64,000 nucleotides of DNA from Dolomedes plantarius (lineage: Eukaryota > Arthropoda > Arachnida > Araneae > Dolomedidae): contig OU015500.1 in NCBI GenBank assembly GCA_907164885.2, positions 50,003,533 through 50,067,532 of the forward strand, given 5' to 3'. A program made the position numbers and the translations under genes. Positions 50,322 to 60,911 of this stretch are shown in pieces. Numbering within the stretch: the first letter of the stretch is position 1; every line of letters starts with the position of its first letter. The notes below the pieces were generated by a model that made no database searches, had not been told where the DNA came from, and worked only from the letters and a program-made list of their open reading frames with translations.

Positions 50322-50323
<2 letters not shown>
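49831..50323. other. AT-rich spacer, nothing recognised
   Basis: No supported feature. Confidence 0.5.

Positions 50324-50388
<65 letters not shown>
50324..50388. repeat. (TA)n-(TG)n compound microsatellite
   Basis: About 40 bases of TA followed by about 25 of TG. Confidence 0.95.
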
Positions 50389-50683
50389 ATAATATTATTA
50401 ATAACCTTTAATCGCTCTTTCTGAACTTTCTTTGTCATCTGGTAACCTTTCCGACTCCATGGCGAGATGCTTCGCTTTTCCATACTAACTTTCTCGGCCA
50501 ATTCTGGCAACCTCTCTTTGACCTAATTCTATTTCCCCGCGCTTCGATTTAGACGCGGTCTGGCTCGATCCGAGTAACGTATCATGTCGCTGTTCTCGTA
50601 AAATGAATTCTTTTCTTCATGCATCCAACTTTCATTAATTCGGCCATGAGTATGCTTTTCTTCAGGAGATGACCATTCGGGTC

Positions 50684-50689
<6 letters not shown>

Positions 50690-50748
<59 letters not shown>

Positions 50749-50893
50749 GAATATTTGTTCGTATTTTATGCGCTGCCGTACCGTTCATCCGATTGAGATG
50801 AAACTTGGTCAACTTATTGCTTGAACATGCGCGAAGGTTATAGGCATAGTACAATTATTAGAATTTATGTGTATTAACAAATCATTTAAATAA
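50690..50893 (+). mobile_element. Helitron 5'-end fragment next to (TA)n
   Basis: A (TA)n tract (50690-50744) runs into aaatgaatatttgttcg and catccgattgagatgaaac, the kind of 5' text carried by several arthropod Helitrons. No 3' end before the next Helitron begins. Confidence 0.35.
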
Positions 50894-52179
50894 TCTTATA
50901 TATAAAGCAGAAACGGAAAATGGGTTGTGTGTGTGTGTGCGAGTCACAAAAAATCAAGAACCGTGAGCCCTACCTTGATGAAATTTACACGGTTTAATGT
51001 GCTCGGAAAATCAAGATGAATGTGACGATTTTCATTCCGCTACGACTTTCCATTCCCGAATTATATTAGAACAAGTTTGCGCGGTATCAACGGGTATTTT
51101 TGTTCAAAGCCATTGTAACATTTCATTGTTGCCAATTAAATTATAACATTTCCGTAAAAATATATAGACATGAATTAAAAACGTGATTTATTCATATATT
51201 GGCGCATTCAAGAAGGAATTTGATATATTATTATCATATACGGGGCAACACCGGAATATTTCTTTTTAAAAATGAAATTATAAGGAGGGAAAGTCATTCA
51301 TTTTCAATGCATGTGTTATCTATCCATTTCATGAATTGAAACTATCCCAAGCTACCAGTTCAAACTCAAATATACTGAAGGACACGTTCACTTAGCTAGA
51401 AACATGTGCGTTTAGCTTTGACGCGATGATTTATATAACTGAAGTGACATTGAAACCTAGCAGATGATTTAGTTTTGAGAAATAATTACAATCATGAAAT
51501 ACGTGTATATTATAATTAAGAAAGTCGTAAAGTGGCATTGAAACGTAGCAGACGATTTAGTTTTGAGAAAGAATTCCGAGCATGAAATACGTGTATATAC
51601 TTTTTCTATAATAATTATCAGATTTGATGTGTTTTAATATTGAATGTGATCTTAATCCATTCAAACAGTATTGATTCTTTTTCTATAATAATAAATCCAT
51701 TCAAACGTTATTGACTAACTGTAAATTAATGCTTTAAAATGCCCCAAAAGAGGAGAGCAACTTTTAATCCTGCAGAAGTAAGGGCAAAATGTCAAAGATT
51801 GTTGAGAAATGAGCAATATGATAAAAAAAAAAAAGGAGCGCGAAGCCAACAGAATTCGAAATGCAGTTAGACGAACACAAGAATCTGAAGAAAAAACATT
51901 CTCAAGAGCTCGGAGGCAACAGAATTCGAATCGTAGTGATCCGAAGCAGTGAGACTGATGAAGAAACTTTTAACGCGTCGAACATACGATCGTCTTCGAG
52001 CTTCAACATCGAAAGGAGAGGAAAGCGATGAACAACGACAGCACCGACAACAAACTAATGCTATTTGCTACCGCAAAAGAATTTTAGCGAAAATTTTAGA
52101 ACATCATAACACGAGGCTAATCATTGAAAGAAAATAATAGCAGAAACTGAATCCCGAGCGAAGCCGGGTAATGCACCTA

Positions 52180-52180
<1 letters not shown>
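50894..52180 (+). mobile_element. Helitron (1.29 kb) with coding remnant
   Basis: Starts TCTTATATATAAAGC after A. Ends cccgagcgaagccggg (hairpin), taatgcacCTAG, then T. A frame at about 51738-52137 begins MPQKRRATFNPAEVRAKCQR and continues with repeated Arg/Glu-rich units (NEQYDKKK, RRTQESEE, SDEQRQHRQQ). These are reminiscent of the repetitive N-terminus of Helitron-encoded proteins. Helicase and Rep domains are absent. Confidence 0.75.
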
Positions 52181-52212
<32 letters not shown>

Positions 52213-52216
<4 letters not shown>

Positions 52217-52471
52217 GGAAGGAGTTAGTACTCCTTCCTTTAGAAGTGAATCATTAGACTTAATTATTTTGAACATTTAATTAAACTAGACGATGTTTAC
52301 AAGACAGGACTAACACTTAGTATGAAATTAAAAAATAAACACAGAAGCATCAAAAGAGCTAAACATCGGGAGCTTGCAGAACAACACATCCGCTTAAAGT
52401 CCTTCGTGCCGCAGTAGTAGGAGTGGAAGTTGTAGTAATAGTTCAGTTGTGTTGCCAAACTCACTCTCACA
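52213..52471 (-). repeat. Gypsy 3' LTR
   Basis: 259 bp from tgtaggaagg to ctctcaca. Same as 57730-57988 at every position I compared. Confidence 0.9.
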
Positions 52472-52603
52472 CGGCCGTTCTGACTTTCCAGACGTCCGCG
52501 GCTGGGTTGTCAACAATAATTCTGAAAAGATAAAAAAAAAAGAGCAGAAAAAGAAAAAATATTTCAAAAAATCAAGCAGTGTTCAACACAGTGGTATTGG
52601 TGT

Positions 52604-53647
52604 TCAGTTTCTGCACCACTGTTTCATTTTGTCCGCTGCAGTTGATGTTATGGTTGGACCATCGTGATGTCCTAACTTTCGAACTTCGTAACGATCGTTG
52701 GGGTTGATGTTCGTGATCTCATATGGTCCGAAGAACTTTGGTCGGAGCTTTAATCCGGTTCCAAATTGAGTTCGTTGTATTGCCACTTTGTCACCGATCT
52801 TGTATTTACAAGCCGGTTTACGCCGTTTGTTATATTGTCGTATGTTTTCTTCCTGTAAACGGAGGATATTTCGTTTAGCTTCGATACGTAACGCTTCTTT
52901 GTCATCAAGAATTCTTTGGTGGTGTTCCTCGTCAAGAAGATTTTTAATCTGTAGATCCTCTTGTTGTTTCATTTTAACACCAATTAAAAGTTGAAAAGGT
53001 GTGAATTTTGTACTGCGTGTGGTGGTACTATTTAAGATACGTTGCAATCTTGGGACATATTTAAACCATTTGTCAGGTTCATCTAGAGCTAACTTAGTTA
53101 AAACGGGAATAATTGTGCCATGAACACGCTCAACCTGACCGTTGCCACGTGGCACACCTGTTGCTATTGAAATGTGTTCAATTGACTGTTCCTGGCAGTA
53201 ACTTTGAAATTCTGAAGATGTGAATGCGCTACCTTTGTCAGTAATGATTTTTGAAGGGTTGCCAAATGTAGTTTGTTGCAAGGATAATTTGTCTAAGGCA
53301 TCTTTCGTAGAGGTGGACTTCACGGGATAGATCCATACAAATTTGGAAAAGGCATCAACTACTGTAAAAAGATACTTATAACATTTTTTTGTCGATGGTA
53401 AAGGTCCTAAAAAGTCGCAATGGTAACATTCAAGGGGTGCATCACCTTTTGGAATGGGGTGAAGGTATCCTTCTTGTTTTCCAGATTTTCGCGAGGACAA
53501 AATGCAAGGAATACAGTTCGAAATAATTTCTTGAACTAATTTCTTAAGTTGAGGAATGAAAAATTCACGAGAAACAATTAATTCGGTTTTTTGTGAAGCA
53601 AAATGACCTTGTGAATGGGCGTTTAGCACTATTTCTTTCTGCATCAT
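52604..53647 (-). CDS. Gypsy integrase
   Basis: 347 residues. The zinc-binding HHCC motif is His11, His15, Cys45 and Cys48. The catalytic core has Asp78 (HCDFLGP), Asp137 (TDKGSAF) and Glu173 (NGQVERVH); the Asp137-Glu173 spacing is the classic 35. Near the C-terminus, KYKIGDKVAIQR then FFGPYEI is the GPY/F module typical of gypsy integrases. It joins double-stranded cDNA ends to host DNA in the nucleus. The frame is continuous with RNase H upstream except for one UGA (53656-53658 region), so the ATG used here is just the first Met after that stop. All catalytic residues are present. Confidence 0.9.
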   Translation of the reverse strand: MMQKEIVLNAHSQGHFASQKTELIVSREFFIPQLKKLVQEIISNCIPCILSSRKSGKQEGYLHPIPKGDAPLECYHCDFLGPLPSTKKCYKYLFTVVDAFSKFVWIYPVKSTSTKDALDKLSLQQTTFGNPSKIITDKGSAFTSSEFQSYCQEQSIEHISIATGVPRGNGQVERVHGTIIPVLTKLALDEPDKWFKYVPRLQRILNSTTTRSTKFTPFQLLIGVKMKQQEDLQIKNLLDEEHHQRILDDKEALRIEAKRNILRLQEENIRQYNKRRKPACKYKIGDKVAIQRTQFGTGLKLRPKFFGPYEITNINPNDRYEVRKLGHHDGPTITSTAADKMKQWCRN

Positions 53648-53659
53648 TTGTGGTACTAC

Positions 53660-54286
53660 TCAAAGTTCGGCATCCTGATGAAGTTTATAAAGAATTCCGT
53701 TTTTAACAAAAAATTCATCAGAAGGTGTAGATTCAAGCATAGATTTAATTTGAGATATAAATTCATCCTGGTCTTGGGCATTTTTCACCTTTTGAGTGAT
53801 ATCATTTGAGGTAATTACAAGAATGGGGTTACGACTTAAAGCATCAACATGTTTCATCTGTCTACCGGGTCGATGACAAACTTCATAATCAAAGTCTTCT
53901 AACATCAATGCCCATCGAGCAATTTTAGCTGGTAGGTCTTTTTTGTGCATCGTTTTTTGGAAAGCATCACAATCGGTGATAATTTTAAATTTTGTTCCCA
54001 ACAAGTAGTTTCGAAATTTTTTTAGCGCTTCAATAACGGCAAGAACTTCCAGTTCATAACTATGATATTTTTCTTGTTGAACTGTAGTTTTACGGCTAAA
54101 ATAATGAATAGGATGAAACTGTCCATCATCGGATTGTTGCAAGAGCACAGCGCCAAAACCTAAGGAGCTGGCATCAGTGTGGAGTTCTAATGGGTATCCC
54201 TGTTGAAAAACATGAAGAACTGGGTTTTGTGAAAGAATGCCTTTCAGTTGTTGGAAAGCTGCTATTTGTTCAAGGGTTTGGGAGCT
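53660..54286 (-). CDS. Gypsy RNase H and spacer (pol fragment)
   Basis: The open frame runs back to a UGA at 54287-54289. It starts with the RT-RNase H connection (FQQLKGILSQNPVLHVF), then the RNase H domain: LHTDASSLGFGAVLL (first Asp), SYELEVLAVIEALKKF (Glu), IITDCDAF (Asp), HVDALSR (His/Asp). It degrades the RNA strand during reverse transcription. The frame ends at a UGA where homologous pol frames continue directly into integrase. Nothing upstream supplies a reverse-transcriptase palm or the YxDD box. Confidence 0.85.
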   Translation of the reverse strand, partial: SSQTLEQIAAFQQLKGILSQNPVLHVFQQGYPLELHTDASSLGFGAVLLQQSDDGQFHPIHYFSRKTTVQQEKYHSYELEVLAVIEALKKFRNYLLGTKFKIITDCDAFQKTMHKKDLPAKIARWALMLEDFDYEVCHRPGRQMKHVDALSRNPILVITSNDITQKVKNAQDQDEFISQIKSMLESTPSDEFFVKNGILYKLHQDAEL

Positions 54287-55536
54287 TCAATAACTTGAAA
54301 TTTTGGTTCAACCTTTTCACTTTTGACGGATTCATTCTCAAGGGCATCATCATCGGCATCAAATATTTTTGGTTCAAGAGTTGCTTTGATAGTTCCAATA
54401 TCAAAAGCATTATCATCATCGTTATCATGAAGCAAATCTAAATCACTGGCATCAGCATCATCTAAATATTTTCCATCATCATTATCATGAAACAAATCTA
54501 AATCATTGGCATCATCATCATCATCATCACGTTCAAAATCAATTGGATTATCCATTTTCTCTACCCTAGAAATCTTATCTTGAGTAGATGTTAGAGGTTT
54601 TTCAGACATGCATATTTGGCCCTGATCTTGAATTTGTTTTTCTACAATTTTCTGTTCCGCAAAAGGGAGTCGTCGAGAACGTTGATTTACGGGGATTTCA
54701 TCTTGTAATAAAATAGTCCTTTTAATTTCAGTGTCTTGAACTTTATGGGGTTTGTAGGAAGTAACGATATTTTGAACTTCCTCACGAATTTCAGAATTCA
54801 AAATGTGTGAAAGATCAAATGGGAAAGCTTCGTCATCAGGAATATTAGCAATATTAACGAAGATGTTATTATCAAGAGTAAAACGAATACCGTCTTCATC
54901 AAATGTAAATTGGGTTTGCTGCAAAAAGTCGATTCCGATAATCACATCAAAAGGAATCAAGTCATCCTCTAGAACATGTATTTTAGCAGGTAAAGTAATG
55001 GTTTGAATTTCGATGGAATCCTGAAAGAATCCGATGCTGTGAACTTGGTTTTTGCCAATTCCTGAAAAGGGAATGTTGGTGGGCTGCAATGGTGGCGAAC
55101 CAATTCTTCGATAGGTTTTCTCATTGATGAGGGTTGCCTGTGACCCAGTGTCACAGAGTGCTGTCAATTGAATTCCTGCAAGTTGAATGTCAACATGCAT
55201 GGGATTTTTCGATGAAGTTTCAGGAGAAAGTGCATTTACAGTTTTATCAGAAATAGGTTTTTGAGAATCAGGTTTTGGTTTAGAATTTCGATAACTTTTA
55301 GGGCAATTAGCATGAACATGACCAAAACTTTTACATCCGTAGCATTGTTTACCATATGACTTATTCAAACATTGGTTGCTTTTGTGACCTCTCAAGCCAC
55401 AGGAAAAACATACTGGCTGTGTATTTGGGCTACGTGTATTATCGACTTTCACATTGAGGTAGGAAGCATCAATTTTTTTCTGATTATTTTGTCTGAAATT
55501 TTGTGATCTGTTAAAGATTTGTTCATAAATTTTCAA
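54262..55536 (-). CDS. Gypsy nucleocapsid-protease with acidic replacement of RT
   Basis: 424 residues. Two CCHC knuckles: Cys43-Cys46-His51-Cys56 and Cys65-Cys68-His73-Cys78. Aspartic protease with LCDTGS at 128-132 and a VIIGIDFL flap/core block at 198-205. Residues 285-304 (RSRRLPFAEQKIVEKQIQD) are the conserved lead-in to reverse transcriptase. From about 305 to 420 the RT is absent, and an Asp-rich stretch takes its place (ERDDDDDDANDLDLFHDNDD, ASDLDLLHDNDDDNAFD) with no stop in about 115 codons. The frame then ends just inside the RNase H side, in a different frame from RNase H. The insert looks like coding sequence taken from another transcript. Confidence 0.8.
   Translation of the reverse strand: MKIYEQIFNRSQNFRQNNQKKIDASYLNVKVDNTRSPNTQPVCFSCGLRGHKSNQCLNKSYGKQCYGCKSFGHVHANCPKSYRNSKPKPDSQKPISDKTVNALSPETSSKNPMHVDIQLAGIQLTALCDTGSQATLINEKTYRRIGSPPLQPTNIPFSGIGKNQVHSIGFFQDSIEIQTITLPAKIHVLEDDLIPFDVIIGIDFLQQTQFTFDEDGIRFTLDNNIFVNIANIPDDEAFPFDLSHILNSEIREEVQNIVTSYKPHKVQDTEIKRTILLQDEIPVNQRSRRLPFAEQKIVEKQIQDQGQICMSEKPLTSTQDKISRVEKMDNPIDFERDDDDDDANDLDLFHDNDDGKYLDDADASDLDLLHDNDDDNAFDIGTIKATLEPKIFDADDDALENESVKSEKVEPKFQVIEAPKPLNK
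54280..54624 (-). other. ~345-bp foreign acidic segment inside gypsy pol
   Basis: Bounded on one side by conserved RT-entry text (EKQIQD) and on the other by RNase H entry text (LEQIAAF). Contains two related units (DLDLFHDNDDGKYL and DLDLLHDNDDDNAF). Base and residue composition are unlike the rest of pol. Borders are good to about 10 bases. Confidence 0.65.
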
Positions 55537-55610
55537 CTTTTCCTTAAATTCAGGGACGGATTTACAACCGTAAAGAATAACTTTATTGTTTGTTGAATCA
55601 GGAATTCCGT

Positions 55611-56528
55611 TTATGACATACTCAACAGAGAGGAGTCATCGAGAGAACCTTTGTGTGCCAAATCTCTCATAGCTAAGAAATATTCTTGTAGGGTTTCAAA
55701 CGGTTTCATACGTCGAGATTCCATTAATTTATGTAACTGAATACCGTTAATTTTGTCCGAAAATTCGTCTAATAAATGGTGCTTCAATTGTTCCCAATTT
55801 GTAATTCCACGAATAGACCTAATTAAAGTTTGAGCGGGACCAGTTAAACATTTTCTAACAAAAGTAATTTGGTGAATTGGATTGTTTATCTGATATAAAC
55901 AAAAAAGTTCTTCAACGTCAGATATAAAATTCTCAACACTGTAATTATCACGAGACGAGAAAGGTTTTATTAAATCAACAACGTCTTTCAGACTAAACAA
56001 CTGGAAAGAGAGATTCGCAGTTTCAACTGAAGGCAATGAATTTTGATCTGATTCACCAACGGAAATGTGTGTATTTTGCTTATTCGAAGATTCTTTTGCG
56101 TCAATGGTGGGGGAAAAGGGAGATCTATTTTCCTCTATAACGCTGTTAGTTTGGGATGAACGTGCACCCGGAAGTGAGTCATCATTCACTTCGCATTCCG
56201 AAAGATCAGAAAATTCTGCTTTTAATAACGATAAATCAGTAAGACTCATAAGAATGGTATTGGCACATTTGTCTGGGTCAGTTGAAAATTCTAAATGAAG
56301 TAGATTACAAATAGAAATCAAGTCTTTAAGTGAAAACTCTTTAAGTACTTTCTGTTTCGTTGCTTCTAACACGAATGGCTGTTTAAAACCTGTAAATTTA
56401 CGTAATCTGGTACGATTTTGTCTGTCGCCGTCTGTACCAAAAATTAAACGATGTAGAACCTTTATTTGATTCGTACCACCAAATTTTAATGATTTTGCAA
56501 TATTGGGGTAATCGTTGAGAGTAGCCAT
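55611..56528 (-). CDS. Gypsy Gag (matrix-capsid part)
   Basis: 305 residues starting MATLNDYPNIAK. Capsid-like helices include FIDDVEELF-type text (FISDVEELFCLYQI), FVRKCLTGPAQTLIRS, LKHHLLDEFSDK and TLQEYFLAMRDLAHKG, as in gypsy retrotransposon Gag proteins. It assembles virus-like particles in the cytoplasm. Homologous Gag text continues in the -1 frame (YVINGIPDS, LYGCKSVPEFKEKL) directly into the knuckle frame, so the stop reflects a one-base loss near 55615-55625. I see no canonical slippery heptamer there. Confidence 0.8.
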   Translation of the reverse strand: MATLNDYPNIAKSLKFGGTNQIKVLHRLIFGTDGDRQNRTRLRKFTGFKQPFVLEATKQKVLKEFSLKDLISICNLLHLEFSTDPDKCANTILMSLTDLSLLKAEFSDLSECEVNDDSLPGARSSQTNSVIEENRSPFSPTIDAKESSNKQNTHISVGESDQNSLPSVETANLSFQLFSLKDVVDLIKPFSSRDNYSVENFISDVEELFCLYQINNPIHQITFVRKCLTGPAQTLIRSIRGITNWEQLKHHLLDEFSDKINGIQLHKLMESRRMKPFETLQEYFLAMRDLAHKGSLDDSSLLSMS

Positions 56529-57729
56529 AACTATATACTAGGTTCAAACAATTATAGTACACAAATATACAAATATTCAAAACCAAAATCAATACTTATA
56601 ATACGTAGGTACTCAAATTCAAAAATAAAATTTCAAATCGAAATTTCCTCAAATACCAATTCAATAATAAAATATTGATTCTCAAAATATGCATCAAAAT
56701 AAGTAATCTTTAAAACAGGTTTTGTTCAAGAAAACAAAATTATGAACTAAAATAAGCATCAAATATCAAATAATAAGTTCTTCAAAATAATTTCTCTGGT
56801 TGAAGAAAACAGATGACGTAAATTTAGATATGTATCAAGTTAGATATTACTTCAGCAAAATATTCATCAAATTAATCTTCAAAATAAATCACTGTTGAAG
56901 AAAATAGAGGATGTAAATGCAGCATCAAAATAATAGTTAAAGTTCTAATGTTAAAAGCATCAAAATTGGGAAATCGAAAGTATCAAAATTGTGAAATCGA
57001 AAGCATCAAAGCATTCTGCAAAATAAAAATAAAAAATATTCTCGCAAGAAAACAGCAGAATTAAGTTCAACATCAAAGCGCATCAAATAAGCAAAGTTGT
57101 CATCAAATAAACATTCGCTTCGTCAAAATTATGCATCAAAATAATAATATAATAATCTTCAAAAGTATTCAATTCGCGATCTTTCAAAATATATGTTATC
57201 TTGTGGTTTGTTCAAGGAAACAAGATTCTTCAAGTTAAATGTCGAAATTTTCATCAAATCATCAAATAATTTCATCGAAATAGAATTCTCTTCAAGAAAA
57301 CAGAAGTGATAAATTCAACGTCAAAGACCATCAAAAATGAATTTAGCATCAATTAAATTCCTGCATCAAAAGAACGTTGAAATATCTTTCAGTTTTCTTA
57401 AATCATCAATAAGTTGAGAGTTCCCTTAATCATCAAAATTTTCTTGAACAAGCGTCAACGTATGCATCAAATAATTTTAATATGATCCAAGTTACTTACA
57501 ATTCTGGTTTGGTTCTCATCATCCCATCAGAGTATCATCAGAGTCCGTGGCACATCACTTTGGCTTTCGCTTTCGATATCCAAATCCAAAATGACAGACA
57601 ACAGTAATCCAGTCGAAATCAAGTCGAAATCAAGTCGAAATCAAGTCGTATCATCGAAAGAAAATAAAGTTTTTTTTTTTAAGTTCAGCATGCTAGGGGT
57701 ATTTTTCGAGTCCGAGGGCCGAGCACCCA
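56529..57729 (-). repeat. Gypsy 5' leader rich in TTTGATG motifs
   Basis: 1.2 kb non-coding leader. On the element strand TTTGATG or close variants recur more than 20 times (seen on + as catcaaa at, for example, 56693, 56758, 56920, 56969, 57003, 57081, 57102, 57131). Spacing is irregular, about 10-60 bases. Confidence 0.7.
57712..57729 (-). promoter_or_regulatory. Candidate tRNA primer binding site
   Basis: Directly inside the 5' LTR, the element strand reads TGGGTGCTCGGCCCTCGG. Starting with TGG at offset zero is the usual primer-binding-site form. I could not assign the tRNA. Confidence 0.5.
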
Positions 57730-57988
57730 TGTAGGAAGGAGTTAGTACTCCTTCCTTTAGAAGTGAATCATTAGACTTAATTATTTTGAACATTTAATTA
57801 AACTAGACGATGTTTACAAGACAGGACTAACACTTAGTATGAAATTAAAAAATAAACACAGAAGCATCAAAAGAGCTAAACATCGGGAGCTTGCAGAACA
57901 ACACATCCGCTTAAAGTCCTTCGTGCCGCAGTAGTAGGAGTGGAAGTTGTAGTAATAGTTCAGTTGTGTTGCCAAACTCACTCTCACA
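57730..57988 (-). repeat. Gypsy 5' LTR
   Basis: 259 bp, same sequence as 52213-52471. On the element strand it starts TGTGAGAGTGAG and ends CTTCCTACA. Confidence 0.9.
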
Positions 57989-57994
57989 TATATA

Positions 57995-58250
57995 TACATA
58001 AGGGGTGTAGGATCAAAACTAGCAATCTCCATTTTTTTTTTCATAACTGAGCTAAGGATACATTCTTACAGTTTTTTAATTAATAACGGAAATGGTCTGC
58101 TAATAAAATAGAAACTGAGAATTTTCCTAAAGATAAATTCAAATTTATATCTTCAAAAATGCATAAGATAGAGAGAGTTTTCTAAACTGTACCAAAAGAA
58201 AAAAAGATGTGATGGAGATTGCTATTTTTGATCCTACAACACTCGTCCCC
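57995..58250. repeat. Small fold-back element next to gypsy
   Basis: gtgtaggatcaaaactagc at about 58004 and its near inverse (gctatttttgatcctacaac) at about 58222 are about 45-bp inverted arms. A C-run follows at 58249-58268. The gypsy inserted into the TA tract beside it. Confidence 0.55.
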
Positions 58251-58528
58251 CCCCCCCCTCCCCCCCTCAAAAAATATATATGTGCAGTGGAAAGTTCCAA
58301 AATTCATGCATTGATGGCTACTTTATATACACATAGTTCCCATTTGGGGCTGAGACTGGGGGCCCCTGGCCAGTGTTTTGATTGCTCATAGCCTGAAGAC
58401 CTATATTATGATTTTATTCTTTTTATAAAACATCTGTAAGCTTTGGGAGTAGTGGTAAATAACAATGATGTAAATTTATAAAAGTATAAGAATTAGAATA
58501 GTACAAATCTATGCTTCTTATGCACTGA

Positions 58529-59222
58529 CTAGCTGAAAACCCGCGCTTCGCTACGGAGTACATTCAAATTAAATACAAAAGTAAATGTATACAATTAATG
58601 CCAAAAAAATAAATATATATATTTATAATAAATGAGACGATCAATATATACAATTGATGTAAAAATATTTATATATATATTTATAATATATATATATATT
58701 TATAAAAAAATCATAAGGAATATTTATTTTTTTTGGATAATATCCAATCGTCTGCTGCATTAGAAAGAAAAAATGTTTTTTTTGTCTATTTAGTTGTTAC
58801 GCACGTGACGATAAATTTATTGAAAGTACCAGAAAAGAAATCACGTGATCAGCATTTAATAAATTAAATTCTAAAAATTAATCTTTAAAAATTCACCAAA
58901 AATCAGGAAATGGAGGTAAAAATTCGAAAAAAATTTCATTTTGAAGGAATTTTTATGATCTTTCTCGTGATATAAATTTTATAACCCTCAATGTATTATT
59001 TTAAATGCAAACGTAAAAAAAGTTTAAAAACAGCTTAAAAATTTAATTTTAAAAAATCTAAGAAGAATTTTTGAAAAATCTTTCTTAGAGCACCCCTACA
59101 CTATTAGAAGAATCGCCATGCAAAATTTCAGCCCTTTAGGTCCAGCGGTTTGGTCTGTGCGTTGTATGTCAGTCAGTGAATGAATGAATCAGTCAGTTAC
59201 GGAATTGTTTTATATATATAGA
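58529..59222 (-). mobile_element. Helitron family A, array unit 1
   Basis: 694-bp short variant, CTAG/hairpin at left, TATATAGA at right. First of three copies in the same orientation with spacers of 4 and 0 bases. Confidence 0.8.
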
Positions 59223-59226
59223 TAGA

Positions 59227-60024
59227 CTAGCTGAAAACCCGCACTTCGCTACGGAGTACATTCAAAGTAAAAACATCGGTCAATGTATGCAATTAATGCC
59301 AATATATATATAATAAATACGACGATCAATGTATATAATTGATGTAAAATATATATATATTTATAAAAAAATCGTAAGGGATATTTTTATAGACAAAATA
59401 ATGTAGAAGAAGATATTCAATTAATCTAATATAAAGAATACTAAAGAATATAGTACAGTTAATATAGTACAGTTTCTAGAACATTTCTTTTACTGTATTT
59501 TAATATTGTTTTGGATAATGTCCAATCGTCTGCCGCATTAGCAACGGAAAAAAAATTATTTTTTGTCTATTTAGTTTTTATGCACGTGACGATAATTTAT
59601 TTAAAGTACCAGAAAAAGAAGTCACGTGATCAGCATTTAATAAATTAAATTCTAAAAATTAATCTTTAAAAATTCACCAAAAATCAGGAAATGAAGGTAA
59701 AGATTCGAAAAAGATTTCATTTTAAAGGAATTTTTATGATCTTTCTCGTGATATAAATTTATAACCCTCAAATTATTATTTTAAATGCAAACTTAAAAAA
59801 AGTAAAAAAAAACAGCTTAAAAATTTAATTTAAAAAAATCTAAGAAGAATTTTTCAAAAATCTCTCTTAGTGCACCCCTACACTATAAGAAGAATCGCCA
59901 TGCAAAATTTCAGCCCTTTAGGTCCAGCGGTTTGGTCTGTGCGTTGTATGTCAGTCAGTCAGTGAATGAATGAATGAATGAATAAATGAATGAGTCAGTT
60001 ACGGAACTGTTTTATATATATAGA
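59227..60024 (-). mobile_element. Helitron family A, array unit 2
   Basis: 798-bp long variant, nearly identical to unit 3 and to 33342-34134, separated from unit 1 by TAGA. Confidence 0.8.
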
Positions 60025-60820
60025 CTAGCTGAAAACCCGCACTTCGCTACGGAGTACATTCAAAGTAAAAACATCGGTGAATGTATGCAATTAATGCCAA
60101 TATATATAATAAATACGACGATCAATGTATATAATTGATGTAAAATATATATATATTTATAAAAAAATCGTAAGGGATATTTTTATAGACAAAATAATGT
60201 AGAAGAAGATATTCAAATTAAATCTAATATAAAGAATACTAAAGAATATAGTACAGTTAATATAGAACAGTTTCTAGAACATTTCTTTACTGTATTTTAA
60301 TATTTTTTTGGATAATGTCCATCGTCTGCCGCATTAGCAAGAAAAAAAAATTATTTTTTGTCTATTTAGTTTTTATGCACGTGACGATAAATTTATTTAA
60401 AGTACCAGAAAAAGAAGTCACGTGATCAGCATTTAATAAATTAAATTCTAAAAATTAATCTTTAAAAATTCACCAAAAATCAGGAAATGAAGGTAAAGAT
60501 TCGAAAAAGATTTCATTTTAAAGGAATTTTTATGATCTTTCTCGTGATATAAATTTTATAACCCTCAAATTATTATTTTAAATGCAAACTTAAAAAAAGT
60601 AAAAAAAACAGCTTAAAAATTTAATTTAAAAAAATCTAAGAAGAATTTTTCAAAAATCTCTCTTAGTGCACCCCTACACTATAAGAAGAATCGCCATGCA
60701 AAATTTCAGCCCTTTAGGTCCAGCGGTTTGGTCTGTGCGTTGTATGTCAGTCAGTCAGTGAATGAATGAATGAATGAATGAATGAATGAGTCAGTTACGG
60801 AACTGTTTTATATATATAGA
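60025..60820 (-). mobile_element. Helitron family A, array unit 3
   Basis: 796-bp long variant; its CTAG directly follows the GA end of unit 2, and T follows its right end. Confidence 0.8.
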
Positions 60821-60911
60821 TTATTTGCAAGCAAACAATATTTGTTTATTTTAAACCCATAACATGTGATCTACACTTTTTAAAATTCAAATGTGTTTAA
60901 TGTGCTAGTAA

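Larger units (their letters stand above)
52213..57988 (-). mobile_element. Ty3/gypsy LTR retrotransposon, 5776 bp, RT-deleted
   Basis: Two 259-bp LTRs (TG...CA), which I read as identical, enclose gag, a CCHC/protease frame, RNase H and integrase in gypsy order on the minus strand. Flanks are TATA/TATA inside a TA microsatellite, consistent with a 4-bp duplication but not diagnostic. Identical LTRs mean recent insertion or gene conversion. Coding defects: a -1 frame break late in gag, the reverse-transcriptase core replaced by an acidic segment, and an in-frame UGA before integrase. It must have moved using enzymes from a relative. Confidence 0.9.

Noticed and set aside
55600..55640. Programmed -1 frameshift in gypsy gag
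   Set aside because: The shift lies inside Gag before the knuckles and has no slippery heptamer; a one-base loss or sequencing error is simpler.
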